From Providencia sneebia DSM 19967 (lineage in GTDB: Bacteria; Pseudomonadota; Gammaproteobacteria; Enterobacterales; Enterobacteriaceae): 59,648 nt of DNA. The stretch's first letter is position 1. Every line of letters starts with the position of its first letter. The stretch lies in the NCBI RefSeq assembly GCF_000314895.2, contig NZ_CM001773.1, positions 2,422,060 to 2,481,707 of the forward strand, given 5' to 3'. This document shows positions 50,487 to 59,648 of this stretch, piece after piece. Below the pieces are notes generated by a model. That model ran no database searches, was not told the DNA's origin, and saw only the letters and a list, made by a program, of their open reading frames with translations. Position numbers and translations under genes: made by a program.

Positions 50487-51848
50487 ATGACATCGCAAGC
50501 AAGCAGCCAGCCCTCGGCAAGGCCATTGAGAAAAGAAGACTATAAAACTTTGGGGTTATCCTCTTTAGGTGGAACATTAGAGTTTTATGATTTTGTTATT
50601 TTTGTTTTTTACGCAAAAATTATTTCTCAACTCTTTTTCCCTGGTGACAATGAGTTCTTAGCACTCATGGCAACACTCGGTTTGTTTGCAGCAGGTTATC
50701 TCGCACGCCCACTTGGCGGCATTATTATGGCGCACTTCGGCGATAAAGTTGGCCGTAAGAAAATGTTTACTTTGAGTATTTTCTTAATGGCATTCCCGAC
50801 TTTTGTTATTGGTTTTTTACCAACTTATGCCAGTATTGGCATGGCAGCGCCATTGTTATTATTGTTAATGCGTATTATGCAAGGTGCAGCCATTGGTGGC
50901 GAAATGCCGGGTGCTTGGGTATTTATTGCAGAGCATACACCAAAACAGCGCTATGGCCTCGGTGTTGGTACTTTAACTTCAGGGATTACTGGCGGGATTT
51001 TATTAGGTTCAATCGTTGCTATCATTATTGAACGTAGTTATAGCGCGCAAGAAGTGCATGATTTCGCATGGCGTATTCCGTTTATTTTAGGTGGTATATT
51101 TGGCTTCATCTCTGTTTATTTACGCCGTTTCTTAGAAGAAACGCCTATATTCAAAGAATTAGCAGCGAAAAAAGCATTAGCACAAGAGATGCCAGTTAAA
51201 ACGGTTATTAAATCACACAAACAAGCTTGCTTGATTACTGCGGGCTTAACATGGTCATTATCTACAGCCATTGTTGTGACTATCTTGATGACGCCTGATG
51301 TTGTTTTGAAAGGATTATACAATATTGATCGTAATGTTGCTTTGCAAGCAAACTGCGCAGCGACACTGACATTAACGTTAGGTTGTATTTTCTGGGGCTG
51401 GTTAGGTGACAAAGTTGGAACGCGTATTTCCATGGCATTTTCATGGGGTGGCTTAGCGGTTACTGCACTGTATTTTTATTCCTCTTTATCATCAGATATT
51501 GCATCATCAACATTAACGTTTAACTATGCTTTAATGGGATTCTTTGTTGGCGCAATTGCAACAACACCAATTATCAGCACTCGAGCATTTCCACCAGAGA
51601 TCCGTTTCTCCGGTTTATCCTTTGCTTATAATGTTGCTTACGCAATCTTTGGTGGATTGACACCAATATTAACAGGCGCATGGTTGCAACAATCTCATAT
51701 GGCCCCTGCTTATTATGTTGCCGGTGTTTCCTTGTTAGCCGTAGCAATTGCATTTTTGCCATTAGCTTGGAGAGGTTGGACTGCTAATCCTGCAACCGCA
51801 TCAACACAAGATAATTTAGAAGCATTAAAAACCAGCGCTACACGTTAA
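50487..51848 (+). CDS. MFS transporter, metabolite:H+ symporter (MHS) family
   Basis: 453 residues with 12 predicted helices. MHS features: SSLGGTLEFYDFVIFVFYAK in helix 1, the motif GDKVGRKKMFTLSIF between helices 2 and 3, RIMQGAAIGGEMPGAWVFIAEH, and a second GDKVGTRISM. Related to ProP, KgtP, ShiA and YhjE, but it lacks the long C-terminal coiled coil of osmosensing ProP. The substrate is probably an organic acid or zwitterion and cannot be assigned. AAGGA precedes the ATG. It is monocistronic, flanked by a 0.7-kb leader and a Rho-independent terminator. Confidence 0.88.
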   Translation: MTSQASSQPSARPLRKEDYKTLGLSSLGGTLEFYDFVIFVFYAKIISQLFFPGDNEFLALMATLGLFAAGYLARPLGGIIMAHFGDKVGRKKMFTLSIFLMAFPTFVIGFLPTYASIGMAAPLLLLLMRIMQGAAIGGEMPGAWVFIAEHTPKQRYGLGVGTLTSGITGGILLGSIVAIIIERSYSAQEVHDFAWRIPFILGGIFGFISVYLRRFLEETPIFKELAAKKALAQEMPVKTVIKSHKQACLITAGLTWSLSTAIVVTILMTPDVVLKGLYNIDRNVALQANCAATLTLTLGCIFWGWLGDKVGTRISMAFSWGGLAVTALYFYSSLSSDIASSTLTFNYALMGFFVGAIATTPIISTRAFPPEIRFSGLSFAYNVAYAIFGGLTPILTGAWLQQSHMAPAYYVAGVSLLAVAIAFLPLAWRGWTANPATASTQDNLEALKTSATR

Positions 51849-51878
51849 TCGACACTGACTTTCTGCCGTAACTTATTT

Positions 51879-51911
51879 AACCTGTCGTTTTTTATCGCGA
51901 CAGGTTTTTTA
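51879..51911 (+). terminator. MHS transporter terminator
   Basis: Perfect 9-base arms AACCTGTCG / CGACAGGTT with a 10-nt loop, followed by TTTTTATTT; about 30 nt after the stop codon. Confidence 0.85.
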
Positions 51912-52123
51912 TTTCCCCTGCCTAATTAATTCATAGTATGCGTATATCATCGTTTCTGCACATTATTTGACGATATATTCATATTTCCTTCATTTTTTCG
52001 TGGAAGCATCACGTTAAACTATTAATATGTCGCAACTGACTAATTTCTAAAAATATAACACGTCTATTTACGTTGTTATGAATTGATTTTTTATTCGGCT
52101 TTGAGCTAAGCGAAAACCTAAAA

Positions 52124-53365
52124 ATGAACAAACCTAAAAACCGTACAACATTAACTCGTTCAGCTATTTTAGTTGCTATCATTATTGCAGCAGGCGCGGG
52201 TTGGTATTTTTACTCTCAAAGCAACCAGCCTGAAGCAGATAAAAGTAGTCAATCGGCAAGTAATCGCCCTACTCGGCCAGGAGTAATGCCCGGTCGTGTT
52301 TTAGCTCCTGTACAATTTGCTGTTGCGCAGGAAAAAGTTGTTCCTCGTTATTTATCAGGTCTTGGCACAGTGCAAGCGGCTAATGTCGTGACGGTAACAA
52401 GCCGTGTTGAAGGTCAATTGATGTCATTACATTTTATTGAAGGACAACACGTTAAAGCAGGCGATTTATTGGCTGAAATTGATCCTCGCCCATTCAAAGT
52501 GCAACTTGCCCAAGCTGAAGGTCAATTAGCGAAAGATAAAGCAACCCTTGCCAATGCAAAACTGGACTTAAGTCGCTATCAAAAATTAGCAGGAACCAAC
52601 GTTATTTCGCAACAAGAGTTAGATAACCAAAAAGCCGCTGTCTTACAAGCCGAAGGAACAATTAAAGCTGACCAAGCCGCGGTCGATAGCGCTAAATTAC
52701 AGTTAACTTATAGCCGCATTACCGCGCCTATTTCCGGTCGTGTCGGCTTAAAACAAGTTGATGTCGGTAATTTTATTTCAGCAGGAACTTCAACGCCGCT
52801 CGTTGTTATTACCCAGACAGAACCTGCAGATGTGTTATTTGCTCTTCCTGAAGGTGATATTCCTGCTATTCAAAAAGCCCAGTCATCCGGCCAACCCGTT
52901 ATCGTCGAAGCTTGGGATCGTAATAATATTGCCATGATTACTGAAGGATATTTATTAAGCACTGATAATCAGATTGATCCATCGACGGGCACATTGAAAA
53001 TAAAAGCGCGTTTTACCAATGAAGGACAAAGCTTATTTCCCAACCAATTTGTCAATATCAAAATGCAAATTGAAACCTTGCAAAATGCGGTTGTTATTCC
53101 TACCGCTGCATTACAAATGGGTAATGAAGGTCACTATGTTTGGATATTAAGTGATGATAATCATGTCACCAAACAAACTGTCACAGTTGGTATGCAAGAT
53201 AGCCAACAAGTTGTGATTGAAAGTGGCCTTGCTGCAAATGCCAAAGTAATTACTGATGGTGTTGACCGACTAACCGATGGTACGCGTGTTGAGGTCGTCA
53301 ATAGTGACACTACAAAACCATCCCCAAAAACACAAAAAAATAACAAGTCAGTGGAAAACGCCTAA
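52124..53365 (+). CDS. mdtA: RND efflux periplasmic adaptor MdtA
   Basis: 413 residues. An N-terminal membrane anchor ([18 protein letters not shown]) is followed by a variable linker and the membrane-fusion architecture: lipoyl halves [31 protein letters not shown] (in parts) and [20 protein letters not shown], with an alpha-hairpin between (about 130-200) and a beta-barrel C-terminal part. It links the MdtBC pump to TolC. It is the first gene of mdtABC; its stop overlaps the mdtB start by one base. In E. coli the operon is activated by BaeR; I could not confidently find a BaeR box upstream. Confidence 0.95.
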   Translation: MNKPKNRTTLTRSAILVAIIIAAGAGWYFYSQSNQPEADKSSQSASNRPTRPGVMPGRVLAPVQFAVAQEKVVPRYLSGLGTVQAANVVTVTSRVEGQLMSLHFIEGQHVKAGDLLAEIDPRPFKVQLAQAEGQLAKDKATLANAKLDLSRYQKLAGTNVISQQELDNQKAAVLQAEGTIKADQAAVDSAKLQLTYSRITAPISGRVGLKQVDVGNFISAGTSTPLVVITQTEPADVLFALPEGDIPAIQKAQSSGQPVIVEAWDRNNIAMITEGYLLSTDNQIDPSTGTLKIKARFTNEGQSLFPNQFVNIKMQIETLQNAVVIPTAALQMGNEGHYVWILSDDNHVTKQTVTVGMQDSQQVVIESGLAANAKVITDGVDRLTDGTRVEVVNSDTTKPSPKTQKNNKSVENA

Positions 53366-56300
53366 TGCAGCCCGGAATTCAAAAAGGCGGAGGTCCTTCT
53401 CGCCTCTTCATTCTACGCCCTGTCGCCACCACTTTATTTATGGTGGCAATTCTCATCGCAGGGATCATTGGTTATCGGTTTTTGCCAGTTTCGGCATTAC
53501 CGGAAGTTGATTACCCAACAATTCAAGTCATTACCCTTTATCCGGGAGCAAGCCCTGATGTCATGACATCCGCGGTTACTGCCCCACTGGAAAGGCAGTT
53601 TGGTCAAATGTCAGGGTTAAAACAGATGTCATCACAAAGTTCTGGTGGTGCATCTGTCATTACGTTGATGTTCCAATTAACCTTGCCACTTGAAGTAGCA
53701 GAGCAAGAAGTTCAAGCAGCAATCAATGCGGCATCAAATCTTTTACCTTCTGATTTGCCTTACCCGCCTGTTTATAACAAAGTTAACCCAGCAGATCCGC
53801 CAGTGCTTACATTGGCAGTGACTTCCGACACAATGCCATTGACACAAGTTCAAGATATTATTGAAAACCGTGTTGCTCAAAAGATTTCGCAGGTTAATGG
53901 TGTAGGATTAGTCACCCTTGCGGGAGGCCAGCGCCCTGCGGTAAGAGTGAGTTTAAATCCTCAAGCTGTAGCCGCTAAAGGGTTAGATAGCGAAACAATT
54001 CGTACCGCTATTAATAATGCTAACGTCAACTCAGCAAAAGGGAGTTTCGACGGCCCAACACGTGCAGTCACACTTTCAGCTAATGACCAAATGAAGTCAT
54101 TAGATGATTACCGCCACTTAATTGTTGCATTTCAAAATGGTGCCCCCGTTCGTCTTGGCGATATCGCAACCATTGAAAATGCAGCAGAGAATGCTTACTT
54201 AGGCGCTTGGGCAAATACTGAACAGGCTATTGTGATTAATGTTCAACGCCAACCGGGTGCGAATGTTATTGAAACAACAGATACCATACGTAATATTTTA
54301 CCTGAATTAATTGAAACTCTGCCAAAATCAGTCAATGTTGAGATATTAACTGATAGAACAAGCACCATTCGCGCTTCCGTTAATGATGTGCAATTTGAGT
54401 TAATGCTGGCAATTGCACTAGTTGTTATGGTGATCTACCTCTTTTTACGTAATGGCATTGCCACACTGATCCCGGGCATTGCCGTACCCCTATCATTAGT
54501 GGGTACTTTTGCTGTGATGTATTTTTGTGGGTTTTCAGTTAATAACCTGACATTAATGGCACTTACCATTGCAACTGGCTTTGTTGTTGATGACGCCATT
54601 GTGGTTATCGAAAATATATCTCGCTATCTCGAACAAGGTGATAAGCCGTTAGTTGCTGCACTTAAAGGTGCGGGAGAAATTGGTTTTACCATCATTTCAT
54701 TAACCTTCTCATTGGTTGCCGTTTTAATTCCATTGTTATTTATGGGCGATATTGTTGGGCGCTTGTTTAGGGAATTTGCCATCACTTTGGCAGTGGCTAT
54801 TTTAATCTCAGCCGTGGTTTCATTGACCTTAACACCAATGATGTGCGCGCGTTTACTCAAACCAGAGTCTGAACATAAACACAACCGCTTTGAACTGGTT
54901 TGTGAACGTTTTTTTGATGGCATGATTGCAGCTTATGCTATTGGGTTAAAACGGGTATTAAATCATCCGTGGTTAACGCTAAGCGTTGCAATTAGTACAT
55001 TAATTTTGACCGGATTGCTGTATATGTGGATACCAAAAGGTTTCTTCCCTTTACAAGATAATGGAATTATTCAAGGGACTATTGAAAGCCGACAATCCAT
55101 CTCATTTTCAGCAATGGCGCAAAAGCAAGCCGAAGTTGCAGAGAAATTATTAGCTGATCCGGCTGTTGATAATGTCACCACTTATGTGGGTGTTGATGGA
55201 ACCAATCCAACGTTAAATAATGGGCGCATTCAAATCACTTTAAAACCCTTAGATGATCGCCCTGACCGCGTCAATACGATTATTCCTCGCTTACAACAAG
55301 CTGCGGATAGTATTTCTGGTGTCAATTTATACCTACAACCAATGCAGGATTTAACCATTGATACCCAGCTTGCGCGCACCCAATATCAATTCTCTTTACA
55401 AGCAGGTTCTTTAGAGGAATTAGCACTTTGGGTTCCGCAACTATTAGCAGAATTGAAACAACAGCCCGAGCTAATTGATGTTAGCAGTGATTGGCAAGAT
55501 AAAGGGCTTGTTGCTTATGTCAATGTTGATAGAGATACTGCAAGTCGTTTTGGTATTACAATGTCAGCAATTGATAACGCATTATATAATGCATTTGGCC
55601 AACGAATGATTTCGACGATTTATACGCAATCGAATCAATACCGCGTTATTCTTGAACATAATACCCAAACTCGTGATGGTGTTAATGCATTAAATGATAT
55701 TCGACTCAAAGGGACGGATGGTGCAATTGTTCCACTGAATACATTAGTCAATATCAAAGAAGGTTATGGTCCTCTTGCCATTAATCACCAAGATCAGTTT
55801 CCTTCAGTTACTTTCTCATTCAACCTTGCTGAAGGGGCTTCGTTAGAATCTGGCGTCAATGCAGTCAAAGATGCAGAGGCACGCATTGCAATGCCAAAAT
55901 CTATCACAACCCAATTCCAAGGCGCGACGCAAGCTTTCGAATCTGCACTGAGTAGCACTGTGTGGTTAATTGCTGCTGCAATTATTGCCATGTATATAGT
56001 ATTAGGGATTTTGTATGAAAGCTTTATTCACCCAATAACTATTCTTTCAACACTACCAACAGCAGGTGTTGGGGCTTTATTAGCCTTAATGATGGCAGGG
56101 AATGAATTAGATGTCATCGCCGTCATTGGGATCATCTTATTAATCGGGATTGTGAAAAAGAATGCCATCATGATGATTGACTTTGCTCTTGCCGCTGAAC
56201 GCGAAAAAGGCATGTCACCGCGTGATGCAATTTATCAGGCCTGTTTATTACGTTTTCGTCCTATTTTAATGACGACAATGGCAGCATTACTTGGTGCTTT

Positions 56301-56487
56301 ACCATTGATGTTAAGTACGGGAGTTGGCGCCGAGCTAAGACAACCTTTAGGCGTCTGTATGGTTGGTGGACTGATTATGAGCCAAATCCTGACTCTGTTT
56401 ACAACACCGGTGATTTACCTGTTATTTGACAGACTTTCTAACTTTGTCAAATCTCATCGTCAAACACGCCAAAAACAGGTCTTATGA
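53365..56487 (+). CDS. mdtB: RND efflux inner-membrane pump subunit MdtB
   Basis: 1040 residues, the same as E. coli MdtB. The first helix follows [18 protein letters not shown], the porter motif [11 protein letters not shown] is conserved, and the proton-relay helix 4 has [19 protein letters not shown] with the paired aspartates. Repeats of the fold are seen at [12 protein letters not shown] and [19 protein letters not shown]. MdtB acts as a B2C heterotrimer with MdtC to expel bile salts, novobiocin and other drugs. One-base overlap with mdtA and four-base overlap with mdtC imply tight coupling. Confidence 0.96.
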   Translation: MQPGIQKGGGPSRLFILRPVATTLFMVAILIAGIIGYRFLPVSALPEVDYPTIQVITLYPGASPDVMTSAVTAPLERQFGQMSGLKQMSSQSSGGASVITLMFQLTLPLEVAEQEVQAAINAASNLLPSDLPYPPVYNKVNPADPPVLTLAVTSDTMPLTQVQDIIENRVAQKISQVNGVGLVTLAGGQRPAVRVSLNPQAVAAKGLDSETIRTAINNANVNSAKGSFDGPTRAVTLSANDQMKSLDDYRHLIVAFQNGAPVRLGDIATIENAAENAYLGAWANTEQAIVINVQRQPGANVIETTDTIRNILPELIETLPKSVNVEILTDRTSTIRASVNDVQFELMLAIALVVMVIYLFLRNGIATLIPGIAVPLSLVGTFAVMYFCGFSVNNLTLMALTIATGFVVDDAIVVIENISRYLEQGDKPLVAALKGAGEIGFTIISLTFSLVAVLIPLLFMGDIVGRLFREFAITLAVAILISAVVSLTLTPMMCARLLKPESEHKHNRFELVCERFFDGMIAAYAIGLKRVLNHPWLTLSVAISTLILTGLLYMWIPKGFFPLQDNGIIQGTIESRQSISFSAMAQKQAEVAEKLLADPAVDNVTTYVGVDGTNPTLNNGRIQITLKPLDDRPDRVNTIIPRLQQAADSISGVNLYLQPMQDLTIDTQLARTQYQFSLQAGSLEELALWVPQLLAELKQQPELIDVSSDWQDKGLVAYVNVDRDTASRFGITMSAIDNALYNAFGQRMISTIYTQSNQYRVILEHNTQTRDGVNALNDIRLKGTDGAIVPLNTLVNIKEGYGPLAINHQDQFPSVTFSFNLAEGASLESGVNAVKDAEARIAMPKSITTQFQGATQAFESALSSTVWLIAAAIIAMYIVLGILYESFIHPITILSTLPTAGVGALLALMMAGNELDVIAVIGIILLIGIVKKNAIMMIDFALAAEREKGMSPRDAIYQACLLRFRPILMTTMAALLGALPLMLSTGVGAELRQPLGVCMVGGLIMSQILTLFTTPVIYLLFDRLSNFVKSHRQTRQKQVL

Positions 56488-59400
56488 TGAAACGCTTCTT
56501 TGCCTTGTTTATCAGCCGCCCCGTTGCGACAACGCTAATTAGTGTGGCAATCACACTTTGCGGTGCATTGAGCTTTATCTTTTTGCCTGTTGCACCATTA
56601 CCGCAAGTTGATTACCCTGTTATAAATGTGACAGCGTCACTTCCGGGTGCTTCTCCGGAAACGATGGCATCATCCATTGCGACACCGCTTGAAAGCTCAT
56701 TGGGAAGTATTGCCGGACTGAGTGAAATGACATCCAGTAGCGCACTTGGACGAACAACCATTACACTTGAGTTTAATCTCGATAAAGATATCAATAATGC
56801 AGCTCGTGAGGTACAAGCTGCCATTAATGCCGCACAAAGTTTATTACCAAGTGGCATGCCTAGTCGGCCACGTTATTACAAATCTAACCCCTCCGACGCA
56901 CCTATTATGATTTTGACACTGACATCAAAAACATTAGGAACAGGTGAGATTTACGACATTGCTTCAACGCGTTTAGCACAACGCATTGCCCAAATTGAAG
57001 GTGTTAGTGAAGTTTCAGTCGGTGGTGGCTCACTGCCTGCTGTTCGAGTCGAACTCAATCCAACCGCTCTATTTAACCAAGGTGTTTCACTTGATCAGGT
57101 TCGTAGAGCCATTAGCAGCGCAAACGTGCGTCAGCCACAAGGTTATATCAATAACGATGATAATCGCTGGCAAATTCAAACGAATGATGAATTAAAAAAA
57201 GCAGAAGATTACCGCCCTATTATTGTTCATTATAGCAATGCTAATCCGGTTCAATTAAGTGATGTAGCAACAGTCAAAGATTCAGTCCAAGATGTTCGGG
57301 CTGCCGGTATGTCAGGTGGAGAACCTGCGGTATTGATTGTGATCCGCCGTGAAGCTGGTGCAAACATCATTGAAACGGTTAATCGAATTCGTGAAGAATT
57401 ACCCGAATTTCGTGACATGATCCCCGCCGCGATTGATTTAAAAGTTGCTCAAGATAGAACGCCGACGATCCGCGCTTCACTTGTTGAAGTTGAACGCGCA
57501 TTAATGATTGCTATCGCCTTAGTTATCTTAGTTGTTTTGTTATTTTTACGTTCTGGTCGCGCTACGCTGATCCCAGCTATTGCTGTTCCTGTTTCTCTTA
57601 TTGGTACATTTTCAGCAATGTATTTATGCGGTTTTAGCTTAAATAATCTCTCATTAATGGCACTGACAGTCGCCACAGGTTTTGTCGTGGATGATGCCAT
57701 TGTCGTATTGGAAAATATTTCTCGCCACATAGAGAAAGGTCAAAAGACCTTTATTGCCGCTGTAAAAGGTGTAAGTGAAGTTGGTTTTACTGTCGTTTCA
57801 ATGAGCATTTCATTAGTCGCCGTTTTCATCCCATTATTATTAATGGATGGATTGGTTGGACGATTATTCCGTGAGTTTGCCATTACACTTGCAACGGCTA
57901 TCGGTATTTCATTAGTCATTTCATTGACGTTAACGCCAATGATGTGTGCTTATCTGTTAAAAAGGCAAGTGCTAAAAAAAGATGCTAAAACCAAAGGTAT
58001 GGCACTTTTCATGCAAAAAATTCAAAAAGGTTACGGTGTCACATTAGATTGGATGCTTTCTCATCGAAAAAGTGTCTTAGCCATTTTGTTTGCCACTATT
58101 GGTCTTAATATTTATTTATATATCTCCATTCCGAAAACTTTTTTCCCTGAACAAGATACTGGGCGTTTATTAGGATTTGTGCGCGCTGACCAAAGCATCT
58201 CATTTCAATCAATGAAAGAGAAAATGCAGCGCTTTATGAAAGAAGTCAATGCAGACCCTGCTGTTGATAGCGTGACGGGTTTCACGGGAGGAAGCCGTGT
58301 AAATAGTGGTTCTATGTTTATTTCATTAAATCCATTAGATGAACGCAAAGAAAGTGCAACAGATGTTATCAATCGCCTGCGGATAAAACTTGCCAATGAA
58401 CCTGGTGCTAACTTGTTTATGATGCCAGTTCAAGATATTCGTGTAGGTGGGCGCCAATCTAACGCTAGTTATCAATTTACCTTACTTGCTGATGAACTGA
58501 ATGCATTGCGTGATTGGGAGCCAGCAATACGCAAAGCAATTGGCTCTCTACCTGAATTAACAGATGTGAACTCAGATAAAGAAGATAAAGGTGCCGAGAT
58601 GGCTATCACTTATGATAGAGATTTGATGGCACAATTAGGTATTGATGTCCGTGCAGCAAATGACCTACTCAATAATGCTTTTGGACAGCGCCAAATTTCA
58701 ACGATTTATGAGGCAATGAACCAATATAAAGTGGTTATGGAAGTTGCACCTGAATATACTCAAGATGTCAGCTCATTAGATAAAATGTTTGTGATTAATT
58801 CACAAGGTGAACCTATTCCACTCTCCTATTTTGCACGCTGGCAGCCGGCTAATGCGCCATTGAGTGTCAATCACCAAGGGCTTTCAGCAGCGTCCACCAT
58901 CTCCTTTAACGTTGCAGATGGCTACACTCTAGATCAAGCAATTTCAGCCATTGAAAAAACCATGACATCACTGGGTGTGCCATCAACAGTGAGAGGAACC
59001 TTTGCAGGAACAGCACAAATTTTCCAAGAAACATTAAAATCTCAGCTATTTTTAATATTCGCGGCCATTGTGACTGTTTATCTCGTTTTGGGAATTCTCT
59101 ATGAAAGTTATATCCATCCACTGACGATTTTATCTACATTGCCTTCTGCGGGTGTAGGGGCATTATTAGCTTTGAAAATGTTTGATACGCCTTTTAGCCT
59201 TATTGCACTCATTGGCATTATGTTGCTCATCGGGATTGTAAAGAAAAATGCCATTATCATGGTCGACTTTGCTATACAAGCACAACGTAATGAGGGCTTA
59301 AATGCTCGGGACGCTATTTTCCGTGCTAGTTTATTACGTTTTCGTCCTATTTTAATGACAACTCTTGCCGCCATATTTGGTGCACTGCCGCTTATGCTAG

Positions 59401-59573
59401 GCAGTGGAGATGGTGCTGAATTGCGTCAACCTTTAGGGATTACCATTGTCGGTGGATTAATCATGAGCCAATTGCTGACTTTATTTACAACACCTGTTGT
59501 CTATTTATGTTTCGACCAACTTAGACAACGTTATTCGCGTAAGCGTAATAATGCTAATCAAGTCAGTGTTTGA
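56484..59573 (+). CDS. mdtC: RND efflux inner-membrane pump subunit MdtC
   Basis: 1029 residues (1025 in E. coli). Features parallel Mdt[49 protein letters not shown] in helix 4, and [19 protein letters not shown] in the second half. Similarity to MdtB is typical of the ancient duplication that gave two different pump subunits. The start ATG overlaps the mdtB stop by four bases (ATGA). The stop overlaps a possible early baeS start (TGATG). Confidence 0.96.
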   Translation: MMKRFFALFISRPVATTLISVAITLCGALSFIFLPVAPLPQVDYPVINVTASLPGASPETMASSIATPLESSLGSIAGLSEMTSSSALGRTTITLEFNLDKDINNAAREVQAAINAAQSLLPSGMPSRPRYYKSNPSDAPIMILTLTSKTLGTGEIYDIASTRLAQRIAQIEGVSEVSVGGGSLPAVRVELNPTALFNQGVSLDQVRRAISSANVRQPQGYINNDDNRWQIQTNDELKKAEDYRPIIVHYSNANPVQLSDVATVKDSVQDVRAAGMSGGEPAVLIVIRREAGANIIETVNRIREELPEFRDMIPAAIDLKVAQDRTPTIRASLVEVERALMIAIALVILVVLLFLRSGRATLIPAIAVPVSLIGTFSAMYLCGFSLNNLSLMALTVATGFVVDDAIVVLENISRHIEKGQKTFIAAVKGVSEVGFTVVSMSISLVAVFIPLLLMDGLVGRLFREFAITLATAIGISLVISLTLTPMMCAYLLKRQVLKKDAKTKGMALFMQKIQKGYGVTLDWMLSHRKSVLAILFATIGLNIYLYISIPKTFFPEQDTGRLLGFVRADQSISFQSMKEKMQRFMKEVNADPAVDSVTGFTGGSRVNSGSMFISLNPLDERKESATDVINRLRIKLANEPGANLFMMPVQDIRVGGRQSNASYQFTLLADELNALRDWEPAIRKAIGSLPELTDVNSDKEDKGAEMAITYDRDLMAQLGIDVRAANDLLNNAFGQRQISTIYEAMNQYKVVMEVAPEYTQDVSSLDKMFVINSQGEPIPLSYFARWQPANAPLSVNHQGLSAASTISFNVADGYTLDQAISAIEKTMTSLGVPSTVRGTFAGTAQIFQETLKSQLFLIFAAIVTVYLVLGILYESYIHPLTILSTLPSAGVGALLALKMFDTPFSLIALIGIMLLIGIVKKNAIIMVDFAIQAQRNEGLNARDAIFRASLLRFRPILMTTLAAIFGALPLMLGSGDGAELRQPLGITIVGGLIMSQLLTLFTTPVVYLCFDQLRQRYSRKRNNANQVSV

Positions 59574-59587
59574 TGGGTGATCACAAT

Positions 59588-59648
59588 ATGAAACTCAAAT
59601 TCAGCAGTGTCAGTACTCGACTATTCTTGGCCATTTTTGCAACCTGCC
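59588..59648 (+). CDS. baeS: Sensor histidine kinase BaeS, 5' end only
   Basis: Twenty codons before the window ends: MKLKFSSVSTRLFLAIFATC, whose LFLAIFATC matches the first membrane helix of E. coli BaeS. GGTGA lies about 8 nt before the ATG at 59588; a second in-frame ATG at 59573, overlapping the mdtC stop, would add five residues. BaeS senses envelope stress and phosphorylates BaeR, which activates mdtABC. In E. coli mdtD lies between mdtC and baeS; here it is absent. Confidence 0.85.
   Translation, partial: MKLKFSSVSTRLFLAIFATC

Noticed and set aside
51849..52123. BaeR box upstream of mdtA
   Set aside because: A TTTTTTCGTGGAAGC-like string occurs, but it does not match the BaeR consensus well enough to call.

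Overview
The window is a chromosomal segment from an AT-rich enteric bacterium. Gene content, protein lengths and gene adjacencies match the purC / purMN-upp / guaBA neighbourhood of Escherichia coli. The low GC and the accessory genes suggest Morganellaceae, most likely Providencia or a close relative; this is inferred from protein resemblance, not computed. No tRNA, rRNA, CRISPR array, phage or insertion sequence was recognised.

Layout. 0-5.6 kb is accessory: the 5' part of rlmA, a GMC oxidoreductase, an AT-rich gene-free stretch, an XRE-cupin regulator divergent from azlCD, and an unknown 166-codon ORF. 5.6-10.7 kb holds guaBA and divergent xseA. 10.7-17.3 kb is an iron-uptake type island: TonB-dependent receptor, an oligopeptidase B with a signal peptide, a dedicated TonB-like protein, and a ChaN-family lipoprotein behind a strong Fur box. 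17.3-29.7 kb holds maeB, an orphan NarL/NarP-type regulator, yffB, dapE coupled to an M15 peptidase gene, a DUF454 gene, ypfN, tmcA, a DUF441 gene, ypfJ, queH and purC. 30.2-35.7 kb holds a frameshifted aldehyde dehydrogenase, bamC-dapA, gcvR-bcp and a macrodomain gene. 35.7-41.6 kb holds perM, bepA and yfgD, each interrupted, then hda, uraA and upp. 41.8-49.7 kb holds purMN, speG, ppk-ppx and mgtE. The end holds an MHS-family transporter and mdtABC followed directly by baeS.

How the genes work together. Purine synthesis is the main theme: purC, purM-purN and guaB-guaA each have a recognisable PurR-type operator, and upp-uraA adds uracil salvage. dapA and dapE belong to lysine/diaminopimelate synthesis, with an M15 peptidase overlapping dapE. 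bamC and bepA serve outer-membrane biogenesis. ppk-ppx make and degrade polyphosphate. mdtABC-baeS is an RND efflux operon with its envelope-stress sensor.

Points that deserve attention: an in-frame TGA exactly at the catalytic cysteine codon of yfgD; 1-nt frameshifts in neighbouring perM and bepA (both in A/T runs) and in the aldehyde dehydrogenase, which may be real lesions or assembly errors; the Fur-linked receptor/peptidase/TonB/ChaN island; three GTTCAA repeats spaced about two helical turns apart at the azlC promoter; and non-ATG starts of hda (CTG), gcvR (TTG) and purM (GTG).
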